Source: Strigops habroptila (Eukaryota; Chordata; Aves; Psittaciformes; Psittacidae). Taken from it: 64,000 nt of DNA. The number at the start of each line of letters is the position of its first letter. The stretch's first letter is position 1. Positions 35,801 through 48,388 of the stretch are shown here, in pieces. Location: assembly GCF_004027225.2 (NCBI RefSeq), contig NC_046358.1:9083284-9147283 (forward strand), given 5' to 3'. The translations under genes were made by a program, and so were the position numbers. The notes under the pieces were generated by a model that was not told the DNA's origin, did not search any database, and saw only the letters and a list, made by a program, of their open reading frames with translations.

Positions 35801-37513
35801 ATGCAAGAAGCACAGTATAGGCACCTTCCAATTGCTAGACACCAATTCTTCCTACTTTAACAGTGTGCCTCTTCACAAAACATGCAGGAGCTATTCAGCC
35901 TCTCTAGTGTGCAAGTCTGTTGCAACAGAAATGCTGGGTTCAGGGCAGGTATATTGCTCAAAAGTCAATATAAGTCAATTAGAAATTAAATGCCCAACCC
36001 TTTGGTCAGTTTCCCAATTGCCAGTATATAACTCCAACACATAAATGTTTTTTAATAGATCTTTTTTCCTTTTCTTCCTTATTTCTTTCTTCCTTACAGC
36101 CTTCAGGTTGGTGATGGAATGAAGAATGGATGCAGCAGAGCTCACTACAGTCCCAAAAATGTTTGGGCAGCTCCTGGAGAAACATGGCCCATCAGCAAAG
36201 TCTACAAAGAGCTTAGAAGTGGAGTGTGATAGCAGCAATAGTAGCACAATTTGGTGACGCCAAATAGTCAAAAGTTGCCAGGAGCAAATGAAAAAGAGGA
36301 ATTCCCAGCAGTGGTTACAAAAGTCTATTCCTTGCTTGCAGTAGGTCTCTGAGCAAAAGCCTGAATACAAGCTGCCCAGGCTCTTTGCTCAAATGTGGCA
36401 CATTTGTAGGGCTGGGGTTTGGTAACACTAATTCCCAGTCATCATCCCTCAGCCCTCGCTGGGGGCTCACCCTGCCTTGGCAAAATGACCTGTGAAGGTG
36501 GAAAACATCCTCTTAGGATGCAAATGTTAAGGGAGAGGCACAATTTCTGGGGCATGACAATTTGCATACTGGTGTGTGAGGTAATAAACACTAATAAACC
36601 ATACTAAAGTGTGCAGGGCTTTGGTGTAGCAGCCAGGGTGCCTTTCAGCTACACTTCTAGGAAGTTAAAAGCATGACTGGAAATTTCCATATAGAGCCTT
36701 GCTTTGGCAAACAGTTTTCTCAGTTAATATGGTTCATGGGCAAAAGTGGGGAATGGCAACCTCATCCTAAAAAACCCAAACCCCTTCCTTACCTCACAGA
36801 TGCCAAATAGGAGAGAAGCGAGTTACAGAAACATTGTCATTCTACCAGCAGGGCATAGGTCAGACATGGTAACAGTGCGGCGAGGAGAATTGGCATGGAG
36901 AAGAAGGACAGGCAGAGTGCTCTTTCTTATAGGATTATGGATAGTGCTCATTTTGGGGATCAGCAGTGTAAGACAGTCTGCACTGCAGGTGAACCCCCTT
37001 ACGAAAATCGGTGATGCTCCAGATGTCCATCAGCTGAGACAATAAGTCTATTTTCCATCATCTGAAAACCTAATTCAGTTTTCCCTGGCTTTTAAACTTG
37101 GTCAGATCACAGCTTGTGTTGTATCCAGACCTGCTTTATTCAAGTTTGTCCTCATGCCTACTGATCACACCACAAGCAGATGTCACTAACAGAGGGAACC
37201 ACAGCAAACACACGAAATGTTATCCAAATCAGCAACAGGATTTCAGCAAATATATCCAAACAAATAGGCATGCCCCAGGGTCAAATCACCCAGGCACAGC
37301 AGGATACAAAAGGTGCTTCTTACAAAATGCCGCCATGAATACGAGCAAAAAGACATGTAGAAATAACTGTGCACACACTGCCATGGCATAGCCTCCAGAT
37401 GTCAGCATCAACCCAAGAAAGAGAGGATCACACTGCAAACTGTGCAGAAAAATCCTACTTGCAGGCTTTGACTTCCAGAAAGAGTCTTCTGCAGTACCTG
37501 CTCTCCTGCCTGG

Positions 37514-37531
37514 GACAGACAGACAGACAGA
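37514..37531 (+). repeat. (GACA)n microsatellite
   Basis: About four and a half perfect GACA units, ending in GATAGG. Confidence 0.8.
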
Positions 37532-38398
37532 TAGGAGAGCTTCCAAGTCACCTGGAAAAAGTGCTCAGTTCACAGACAAAACCAAGGCATGTGGTTTGTA
37601 GCTGCTCTACATGCATATTATATTGATGCAGATCATGAGTGCTTCTGTGCCTGTAGGTGCTCATCGCCTATATAGATGTATCATCAACTACATATACCTA
37701 TATAATACATATATATAACTTAGGGTCTTAAGAATAACAGGCTCTTTGACAACAACTTTGCGTGAAGTTAAAACCATGTCCACCAGTACCTTTTCTAACC
37801 ATATGCATATTAACATCTTCCAGTACACATAGTACACATCCCTGTGCCATGTAGCTGGTGAGCTGGGAAACACAGCCATCAGCCCTGGATAAAGGATTTG
37901 AGAACATAAGCACGGGATAGATCCCTCAGTGGTGTAAGGCAGTGTACCTTCAAGTCTATGGATTAAAGTCAATGTTAACTCATCAAGAAATTGCTTATGT
38001 CCTTTATTCCCCACCCTGTTAAGTACATTTTGTGCCACTCTTTTAGCAATGTAAATTTGCCTATTAAGAAAACAAAAAGGCTTTAAAAAACTCCCATCTC
38101 TGCCCTCTTCTTACAGCCCACAAGATTTAAATGCATTCAAAATCTATTAGCAAGGGAAAGGCTCCAAATTCTGCTCAAAGTAGGCATTTACACTGTCCAT
38201 GTCACAGTGTGGGGCTGACTTAGGATAAACTCACAAGTACAGCAGCAAGGTCCCCGACACCAAGCATTGAGGCAGCAGAGGTGTGAGACCCAAAGGGGAC
38301 TGCCAATCACCCTTCCACAGGCTTCAGAGGGGTGTGCAGGGTGGCAGAGAGCATCCTCCAGCATAACCATGCACCTGTAGATAACTGGAGGGAGATTT

Positions 38399-38409
38399 GG
38401 GGGGGGGGG
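38399..38409 (+). repeat. Poly(G) run
   Basis: Eleven consecutive G residues in otherwise AT-rich intergenic DNA. Homopolymers of this kind are also prone to sequencing length error. Confidence 0.8.
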
Positions 38410-40809
38410 TATTTAAACACATACACCAAAATTGAAACAAATTAAGAAGGTGCCGGATTCCTCAGCTCTTGTAGGGCAGAGAGTGTTGGTTTTGTATAAA
38501 AAGAACCTTAAGGTCCCTCTGCATCAAAGTGTTCATCCTAAGAGCGGAGCTGCACATGGTAATGGGCTGAGGGTGCCAGGAAGGATGGTGACACAGAAGA
38601 TTAATGGATCTCTTCCAGCCCCAGGTTCTTAGTTAAGTCAAGCACTGCTAATGCAGGATGTTGTCCTGAAACCTCTGTTAGCACAATGATTAAGCTTTTT
38701 TGAAGTCCTCTGTGTAAAAGGCATAATCCTTGTGTGCCAATGGATCATATCCCTGAGATCCCTAGAGAGCAAGGCAAATGTCGAAAGAAAGGGAAAGGAA
38801 ATCCCTTATTTCATAATGGTGCAAACAGACATGTCAGGAGAATTACATCAACATGCAGCACGTGTGAAATTTAATACTCCTCCTAATGCATTTAGATGAG
38901 GCAAAATGCAAAGTCTGTACTGCCTCTGGGAATAATTCTGGTAGGAAGCTTTCACCACTAGGAACCAAGGACTTTCTACTTATTCTGGAATTTGAGCCTT
39001 TGTTTTCAAAGCCTTCCTGAGCAACTTCAAAATCAAGTTTGTTAAGTGTACATTACTCTTTGAAGATCTGTCTTCCAGAGTGAAACACCAGTGCTCTTCC
39101 CAACAATGCTGGTGTAAATCCAGAGTAGCATACTTGAAAATCGGTAAACATGCATGTGGTAACAGGCAATCTGCAGAAGAGGAGAGACTGTGTTGCAGAA
39201 AGCCGGGATACGCAAACACATGCAGCCCTTATCCTTTGCCTAGTATCAGCTGGCATTGCTGCAAGGATGCAAGACTTGCATGGATTTCCACCAGCTTTGT
39301 CCTGTGCCCTCTAAAGTCCATTGCATTTAAAGTCTTAGAAATCCAAGAAATATTTGCTTTGGAGTCCTTGCAGAGAGGAGAAGCCTACGATCTTCTGTCT
39401 GGTTTCCCTTACCCCTGTATCAGACTATAGATACACGATTCAGCAAAGGATACAGCTCAGATGTGGCTTGAATTCAGACAAGTGACTTGAAGTGATGATT
39501 TCCCCCCCACCAGGCTGCAGATGATCGATGTATTATGCATGAAAATAGTGCCTTGCACAGATGGGGTGGGAGTAGAAGGTGTGAGCTGATAATGACAGCA
39601 GCCAAGCTCTGCTAGAAAAGACTCTACAACACGCTTGCATATTGGGCGGAGAAACCATGCAATATGCTCGAGAGACTAGCCATGGTTTAAAGGACCAAAC
39701 AGTTTAATTACTGTCAAAACTGAGATTTATGCAAGGATTTGAGTGGCATCATTGCCAGAGGGAGCAGAAGATTAGCTTTGATGATTCAAAGAAGTGTTCT
39801 TGAATAACCATAGGAAGATGAGTGAAATACTTACTCTGGGTTTTAAAAGCTGAAGTCAGGGAATCCAAAGTAGTGACATAGTGCTGCATCAGATACTGCC
39901 TCCAGCAGGATTCTGGCTCATACTCCACTAGTGCTGAGAACTTGGCACCAGGTCCAAAGCAGAAACAAACAGGAATTTCTCCATGGACACTTCAACGGTT
40001 TGGATCCAACCCCATGAAGACCAGCATGCATGGCCTGATCCTGAAGAAACAGTGGCAGTTTGGATGGGCAACATATCACTGACTTGGAGCCAGGTGGGTA
40101 CAGACTTCAGTGGGAGGATGAGTCAAGAAAGCTTCTGCACCATCTGCTAAAGGACCTGGCAAGTGTGCCAGCAACTGTGCCATCCATAAAGACCCAGGAG
40201 AAAGCAGTGATGGTCCAAAGAAAAGGCCATGACTTCCCTGGTCAGCTTTGGAGCACTCTGAAGATCATTGCAAGGCCAGATGCTTAAAATAAGCTGCTTC
40301 CCTTCTACAGTCAAACCATGAGAAGGGGATACTCTGCTCCCTATACAGCTTCTTTTAAGAAGCTCCAGCCTTGGAGTATGCATTTGTCAGATGGTGAGAT
40401 GTCACTGGCTTTGCCAAATTTGACCACAGCTGATCCCTGATGCAATAAAGTGTCGGACATGAATCACTAGAGGCTGAGAATGTGCTTATCTAGAGGATCA
40501 TCAGCCAAAAATAACAAAGACTTGCTGGCAACTTGCAATGAATTTGCCAGTTCCAGGCTCTGTGGAAGTCTGACCCTACACAAAAAGATCTTTGCATGAG
40601 TCCACTCTTTGCTACCAGCCCTGCTCATGATGCCAGTGACATAACAGCTATAGGAAATCTGTGTATGAGAGATTTAAGCTGTGCATTCAGAAACATGCAA
40701 CAATCCTTGCAATGCTGAGACATAGCAATGTTTTGACGAGTCAGGCCAGAAAGCATTGCAGAAAGTATTAAAATATTAATCTCCTCTGTCTGTCTCTTTT
40801 AATCTCCTC

Positions 40810-41572
40810 TTGCCTGGGTCGGGGCAATCCCAGGCACAGCTACGGGTTGGGTGGAGAAGAGATTCAGAGCAGCCCTGCGGAGAAGGACTTGGGGGCATTG
40901 GCTGATGGGAAGCTTAACATGAGCCGGCAGTGTGTGCTTGCAGTCCAGAAAGCCAACCGTATCCTGGGCTGCATCAAAAGAAGCATGACCAGCAGGTCAA
41001 AGGAGGTGATCCTGCCCCTCTACTCTGCTCTCGTGAGACCTCACTTGGAGTATTGTGTACAGTTCTGGTGTCCTTAACATAAAAAGGACATGGAGCTGTT
41101 GGAGTGAGTCCAGAGGAGGGCCACGAGGATGATAAGAGGGCTGGAGCACCTCCCGTATGAAGACAGGCTGAGAAAGTTGGGGCTGTTCAGCCTAGAGAAG
41201 AGAAGGCTGCGTGGAGACCTCATAGCAGCCTTCCAGTATCTGAAGGGGGCCTATAAGGATGCTGGGGAGGGACTCTTCATTAGGGACTGTAGTGATAGGA
41301 CAAGGGGTAACGGGTTCAAACTTAAACAGGGGAAGTTTAGGTTAGATATAAGGAAGAAGTTCTTTACTGTGAGGGTGGTGAAGCACTGGAATGGGTTGCC
41401 CAAGGAAGTTGTGAATGCTCCATCCCTGGCGGTGTTCAAGGCCAGGTTGGACAGAGCCTTGGGCCGCATGGTTTAGTGAGAGGTGTCCCTGCCCATGGCA
41501 GGGGGGTTGGAACTGCATGATCTTAAGGTCCTTTCCAACCCTAACTATTCTATAATCCTATGATTCTATTTT
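40810..41572 (+). mobile_element. CR1 LINE, 5'-truncated, with ORF2 tail and 3' end
   Basis: The plus strand reads the CR1 ORF2 C-terminus: [20 protein letters not shown] and [20 protein letters not shown], then after a stop created in a Gln codon at about 41075, [20 protein letters not shown] and [20 protein letters not shown] to a stop near 41476. The 3' UTR follows with the conserved GCATGATCTTAAGGTCCTTT block and terminal ATTCTAT-type repeats at about 41545-41572. It is the best-preserved CR1 tail in the window. Confidence 0.92.
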
Positions 41573-44500
41573 ACATTACTTAGGAGCTATGGCCCTATGA
41601 AATGTAGCTGTTTCACTGCTCAGAAAGCAATCTAGTCAAATTTCCTCATGGTGGTTCATGATGGGACATGTTTCATCATGCTCTGCTAGCCACCAGTCTG
41701 GGTTATCTCTGCTTCCCCTCCATCTCCCAGGTTGGCGAGCCATCTCTAAAGGGCTTACTTCATATACATCCTAAGACACCTTCAAACAGGCTTCCTGGTC
41801 ACTGCAGCCCAACACAGTCTCCCTAAACTAGGAGGACCTGAAGGGCTTGAGTAGAGCCAGTTTCATTAGCTTCATTTCATAACCAAGGCCAGCCCCAGAT
41901 TAGTGAAAGCCCCTTGATTCCCACACAAGCTGGCTTTTATGTCATGTTTCGTGGTGCTACCACCATCAAGACCTGTGCATCAGTCGGGACCTGGCCTCAG
42001 TCTATCCAGCATGGCTGTCCTTATCTCATGCATTTTCAAAGAGCTCAGCAGCAATTTGTGGATCAAAGGTAATCAATAATACCCAAGCACTTTCACCATA
42101 TTGCTTTCACTAAATTACTGCATCCTTTAAAAAAAGAAGCCTTAGTAGACCGCAGTACAATGCCAGACAGACTGTGACTACCAAATTATGTTTATTTATT
42201 CTCTCTCTGGCTCTTGGCTGGCCGCGTTACCAGCATATCTCAGTGTCTCTCAGTCATCAGCATATTTGCCTTCCTTCCCTTCTCCCTACCCTGAGATGCA
42301 TGTCTCCTCTCAAGTACAAAGCAGACTGACAGGGCAAGTTTTTGAGCCTATTTAACACCGACTTTATCTGAGGAGAACTAGATTTAGTGACAGAGCTTCA
42401 GAATTAATTACATGAACGTGAATTCCCTTCACAGAGCCTGGCACAGTGTCACTGCAAACATTTTAACAGTCAGTCTCTGGCCCTTGGCTGCCTTTGTGCA
42501 CCATAAGGCAATTATTTGTACCTGTTTGGTGAAATGAGTCAGCCACCTCAGAGGTGCTGCGATAGAGCAAACATGATTAACTCCTGTTATTCGCAAGCAG
42601 GGCAAAGAAAAGGGTGTATGGTGGATCTCAGCTGTGCACACAGTCCCTGGAACTGCTTTGCTCAAGCCTTTCAGTGCTGTGAATGCAGTTATTTGTGTAC
42701 AGTCCATGCAGTGAATACTCTCTTGCAGACAAGATGCAGCCAGGCTCAGTGATTTGGCCAAAAGCAGAAATGGGAGTCGAGGCCAAGGAAGCCAAGTTTT
42801 AACTGCAAATCTCAACCTCCAGCCCATTTTGCTGAACCCCACCAGCAGGGAGCAAATGGGAGAATGAATCCTCACTCCCATCTCCCTTTTGTCAAGTGCC
42901 CTCTGCCCATTTTTCTCCCTTTTCACCTGCAGAGAGCAGAACTGACACTGAGATCAGCCTATAAAGTTCATTGAAGATGATCATAGGAGAGCAGAGGGTG
43001 AAAATGAGCAAAGTTGCATTTCAGCATGGAGCAAGGAAGGGAAACGAAGTTTATCCCTTCTGCTGCAATGTGCAGTTTTACTTCATCCTTCTCAACAGCT
43101 ACCAGCTCCAGGGCAAGGAAGAAGAGATGGAGGGTTGAGGAGAGGTTGGATACAGTGGAGAGCAAAGGGAATTGACTGTATAAAGGCGGGATTGGGGTAC
43201 AGGAATGGGAACAAGCAGTGGAGGAGACCTATCTCTGCCTTTCTTTGAGGAAAAGAGCTGTCTGCACATCCCAAACTCTCCCTCCACTGGGACTAGTGGG
43301 GACTGTGAGGGTCTTTTAAGAAATATTAGGGGCAGATCAGATTTACTCAGGGACTTTGGGGTTTAGTCAGACCTGCTGGACCTCCCTGAATTGACTGCCA
43401 GCTGCAGGAGACCTTAGGGTCACCCGGGGAAGAAGTGTTTGAAGAGACCAAGCTGCTCCTGGGCAGAAAGTCCCATAGGCTGGCTAGCGGCAGGCTCCCT
43501 GTGCACAGGAGGATGGGATGAGTTGTTAGTCAGAGGAGCCCATGCAAGCCCTGAGAGAGGAAGTTTTCCAGCTGATTGGCAGGAAAACGGGGCTATTTTC
43601 GGTGAACTCGGCTGAGACGCAAAAACAAAGTTCTTCCTCATTAGGGAAGAATTCAGCAGGCTTCCCTGGGAACCAGTGCCACAGCACGCAAAAGGTCAGG
43701 TCTCGTTCTGGAAGCCTCTCCTCCCCTTCTGCCAGCATGAAAAATCATTTAAAATATCCCCTAAAGATCCCTGCCACCCGCCATGACCCCCTTCCAAATA
43801 TCAAAAGAAGGAAATTGCCTCAGTCTGGGGAACAGCACTATGGTTGGGATGGACAATCTCCCTGCCCAGCCCACAGGACCCAGATCCTTTGCATCTGACA
43901 GCCTCGTTGTTAAAAAGCTACACCTAATTAAGCAGGGAAGGAACAATGGGTACATTGTATTCCCACAACATGGCATGTTGCAGACATCACCACGTCTGTG
44001 GAGATCCATGCCAGTGTTGACTGTCATGGTTTGGTCAGTTGCATATGAGACTTCCTTAGGGGAAATTCAGTCTGTTCAGTTGTCCCAGTAACACCTTCAG
44101 TGCTGTGGGTGTTGTGGGTCTGCCTGCACCAGACAGTGTAAAGTTCCTCAACACTCCACTAGCCAGCAGAAACATGCCTCACAGTCTCACCTTGGGGTTA
44201 AGACAAAAGGAATCAACACTGGCAATCAGAGCTGTGTCAGCACGAAGGTTTCACCTTCACAACCAGCTGCCATCACCTGCTTCTGCGTCCTATAGCTTCA
44301 AAAGAATCAGATTCATCCAGACCCATGGAGGATGATCTTCATGTCCCATAGCACAGCACATCCAAACCTTTGTTGAAACCATTTTGTACCTATGTTGCCT
44401 GGGAAAACTGAGAACTGTCTGTTGTCTATTGCAATATTCCTGTATCAGCTCCATTTGGTTCTCAGACTGTGAACAGGAGATTCCACTTCTGTGATCAAGG

Positions 44501-45769
44501 CTAATTAATTGCTTAAGATAATGAATTGTTACTCTGAACTCAGCATCTTGACTCAATAGTTATATGGATTTTCAAATGGATTTGCAGAGAGTAGCAGTCA
44601 CACATTGTCCAAAACTCAGAATCTGAACTGAAGAAGTTTTTTTTCACCTCTCATCAGCTGCAGAGGTCACAGTAAAATCGGCTTAAGCTGGGCTTGGAAA
44701 ACTGTGTCTGCTACATTAGCAGAGAGATCAGATGACAGATTTGGTCTGGCCTCATTATCTAGCCATAAAAATGCAAGGGAAGTATTTGGGGAATGGGAAT
44801 GCAGAGAGCAGGAGGGATTTCTGTAGGATCTCTATGCAGTATTTGCTGTCTGAGAAAATGAGACCTAAGGACCCCCCACCCAAACTGTCTGATGTAAGCT
44901 CTTATCTCCAGTGACAAGCTGAAACCAGGAGAATCAGTCTCTTCCTTTTGCAAACAGTTGGGGGAACAGGGGCTCCTGTGTGTCTACAACATCTCACATT
45001 ATTTTTAGCTTCATCTATTTGGTTAGTGAGGTCACTGGAGCCCAGACTCTAACATGTTTTAAGCAAATGTTAACCTGACCTGCCAAGGCTCTGAATTGCC
45101 TGTAGCTATACATACTCCAAAGAAACAGAGATAATGGTGCAAGAGAATGTTAAGTTACTATTTTATGCTAGAGTTCAAATAAGCATGTATCCTCATTTAT
45201 TGCAACACTTTTTCTTTGGATATGAAGAGTGTAAAATACACTTTGGGTAGTTTTGATCCAAAAAGCATTTAATGAAGCTATTTCCTGGCTGAAGTAGCCC
45301 CTGTGCCTTTTCCAGTAATTCTGCATTTAGGATTTTATTTACACAGTTCAAGAATTAAATCACAATTTCCAGTCCTCAGTATAAAAACAAAAAGCCCTCC
45401 TTCCCCCAGATCTGGGAAGCATTATCCAAGTCATTGCAACAATGTCAGGGTATCCGGAGCCATCAGCTCGCATCATTTCCAGCCTCATCCAAACTAGAAT
45501 ATGTGTTTGTGGGAGAAAATTTTCTCATGGAGCTGCAGAGATATTAGCAAATCATGATTTTTGTATGATAGCTTGTTCTGCAAATGCAATAAGCTCCTGA
45601 TGGAGTGGCCAAGCCCAGTGCTTGAAGCACCCAAGGACAAAGGTGCAGGGGAGCAGGCAATATTCATTGCTGTTCCAGAGGTGAGGTGAAGCCGAGGAGC
45701 CTGCAGGAAGCTCAGTGGATGACAGGTAAGGTAGCATGGCCCTGGATCGTGCAGGGAGAATGCTTGCCC
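41573..45769. other. Intergenic stretch, no gene seen
   Basis: Open frames up to 165 codons (for example 42429-42926 minus) show no family motif, no codon structure I trust and no neighbouring exons. No repeat of a known family was recognised. Confidence 0.4.
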
Positions 45770-46380
45770 TGTCTCAGGGTGTAAGTCCAGCCAGTAACTC
45801 AGAACCACGCAGCCACTCGCTCACACGCTCCCTTCCCTCCTGCTCCTGGAGGGATGGGGGGACGATTGAAAGAATGTAAATCCCACAGATTGAGATAAGA
45901 ACAGTTTAATAACTAAAGTAAAATGTAATAATAATAATAATAATAATAATAATGACGGAGGTAACAATGGGAGAGAATATAAAACTAAAAGGGGAAAGGA
46001 AAAAACCCCAGTAAACACAAGTGATGCACAATGCAATTTCTCACCACCTACTGGCAGATAGCCAGCCTAACCCAAGCAGTGACCTGGGCCTTCCAGGTAA
46101 CTCCCCCCAGTTTATATGCTGGGCATGATGTGCTGTGGTATGGAATACCCCTTTGGCTAGTTTGGGTCAGATGTCCTGTCTCTGCTTCCTCCTGGCTTCT
46201 TGTGCCCCTCCTCCCTGGCGGAGCATGACACTGAGAAGTCCTTGATCAGGGTAAGCAATACTCAGCAACAACTAAAACGTCGGCGTGTTATCAGCACTGT
46301 TCTCAGACTAAAGCCAAAACACAGCACTGTGCCAGCTACTAGGAAGGAGAAAAATAACTGTTACAGCTGAACCCAGGACA
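45770..46380 (-). mobile_element. Solo LTR of the neoavian ERV type, nearly full length
   Basis: The block runs from TGTCTCAGGGTGTAAGTCCA to ACCCAGGACA, so in element orientation it starts TGTCCTGGGT and ends in CA. It includes CAGATTGAGATAAGAACAGT, an (AAT)n tract, AGTGATGCACAATGCAATTT and TTTATATGCTGGGCATGATG, whose complement holds the TATA-type box. The match with 13330-13720 is close. No internal viral coding sequence flanks it. I could not identify a convincing target-site duplication. Confidence 0.82.
45926..45953 (+). repeat. (AAT)n tract inside the LTR
   Basis: About nine perfect AAT units. An expandable (AAT)n tract at this place is characteristic of this LTR type. Confidence 0.9.
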
Positions 46381-48348
46381 CCTAACAGTCTTTTTGACTG
46401 CTCTATGGGAATCATGAGCACACTGGTGTAAATCTGGCCTCTGCACATGCTACAGCTCCCGCTCAAAGGAAATACGTCCACCAAGGAGAAAAAACACCTT
46501 CAGAAGAGTGCATCTATTCTTATTTTTCACCTTTATGATGAGTCATTTTGGAAAAAGCTTCTCCAAATGCTGATGTACCCATTTCTTCCATAGGGATATA
46601 TTCACATAACTGCGGGTGAGCAAATTAGGGAAGCTCAGCAAAAGTTACTACTAACAAAGTGAGCTATGGTGACCACCCATGTGCAGACTTTTAGCCTCCT
46701 GCAAATGCAAAACAAAACGTCCCTGCAGGGTGACTGGTGTTAATACACTTTCCTTTACATTTGCATTTGGCTTACAGTTGCACAAGGCTTCTTGCTGGGG
46801 CAAAAGCGATAAAGAATTTAAGCTCTTGTAACTCAATTCCTTGCAAGTACTTGCCATGTCTCTGGTGGAAAATGTTGCAGAAAAAGCAAACCTCTTGCTC
46901 ATACAGAACTAGAAAATGTTAAAGATTTGGTTTAGCTTTCCTCCCAGATGGTCAGTGTGTCTGAAGCTCACACATCAAGATCAAATTCCCATTTTTCTAT
47001 TACTGAACATTTCTGCAAGTAAAGCCACAGTCACTGCTATAGCAGACTGTATAAATCAAGATACTTAATTCTAGAAAGCCAGTGTTAGTGGACTTTCATT
47101 CAGATCTTCTGTTGTTCTTTCATTATTTGCATGTCTCCTTCCCTAAAGTGAAAACATAGATCCTCTCCTTCCCAGAATGCCAAAGGAATGGCTGCTTATG
47201 CCTTATTGGGGTGCAGGTATGGATATCCCCATGGATCTGCTACCTATTTGCTACTCACTGGCCGAAACGACAAATAATTTGTGATTTATTTAATTATTGA
47301 CAAGTTTTGATAATGAAATTTCCCACTGGGTGACACTATAAATGGCACATACGCGACGAGAAATCATTCAGGAAAACTCAGTGTAAACTGTTTAGAGACC
47401 TGTGCTGTGGAACAGGAATCATTTAAGCTATCCAGACACACAGAGCTATGTACCTGGACTCATTCTGAGTAGCTTGAGAATGGGCAGAAAAAAATAGAAG
47501 AAAACCCCCTGATAATTCATCTGCGGAGGGTAATTTACTGGGTCTAATCAGAGCAAACATCTCTATGGCTGGAATATTGAAATAAATTAAACATAAAGCC
47601 TTCAAGGTCATAGCTTAGCAAGCTAATAATGCAGCATTGTGGAAGTCAGGTGGATACACACCGGGCAAACACACTGTGTTCCACTGTGAAAAATCATGAT
47701 CAGTTGGATGTAATGGGAATATTTCAAGAGCAATCGGGCCTGCCCGAAAGAAAATGGAGGAAACAGAGGATATAGAGGATTCAGTCTTCAAGCGAGGAGC
47801 AGTGCACTTTAGCAGTGTATTGCAGGAGCTGCCGTACTACACATCCCAATTTCTGCAGTGGCCATTCCCCTCGATTAAAGGTTTATAACCCCCTCTCAGC
47901 CCCAGCTGCCCAATGCAACCAGCCAGAGGTTACCACCCAGCCAGCTGCAGAGCCAGTTCTCTGCCTTTCAAATCCCAGCCCTGGAATGATCTGGCTGCAG
48001 AAACAATAAATATCACCTTAACACTGCACAGGTCTCTGCTAAAGGACAGCCAGACTGCCACTGATCAGGCAGCTGTGAGCAGCTGTGAGCAGGAAGTGGT
48101 GAGGACCCCATGTGTTATGGGGCAGTGATGCCCTAAGATTTTGTTGCTATCATGGGTTAATTTTTTTTGCTGTTCTGATGGCTTTCATTGCAGCAGAGTA
48201 TCTTTCCATAGCAGGATTAGAATTTCTTTTATTTATTTTTTTATTGATTGATGGATTAATTGATAAATATACATTTCATGCCCATGGTCAACTTCACACT
48301 TATTCCTGTGAATCTCACCATTAAAAATTATTGCCTCACCCTAGCTGT

Positions 48349-48388
48349 TACGTATATATATGCATGTGTGCATGCATACACACACACA
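48349..48388. repeat. 40-base alternating pyrimidine-purine tract
   Basis: Every step from T48349 to A48388 alternates pyrimidine and purine, passing through (TA)n, (TG)n and (CA)n segments. Such tracts can adopt Z-DNA and act as microsatellites. Confidence 0.85.

Larger units (their letters stand above)
30400..40800. other. Intergenic stretch, no gene seen
   Basis: All open frames are short (at most about 155 codons) and lack recognisable domains, splice context or membrane patterns. A short (GACA)n tract at 37514-37531, a G run at 38399-38409 and AT-rich patches such as 37670-37720 are the only notable sequence. I cannot exclude non-coding RNA genes or conserved enhancers. Confidence 0.45.

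Noticed and set aside
42429-42926. 165-codon minus-strand open frame as a gene
   Set aside because: No family motif, no flanking splice context with other exons, and base composition like the surrounding intergenic DNA.
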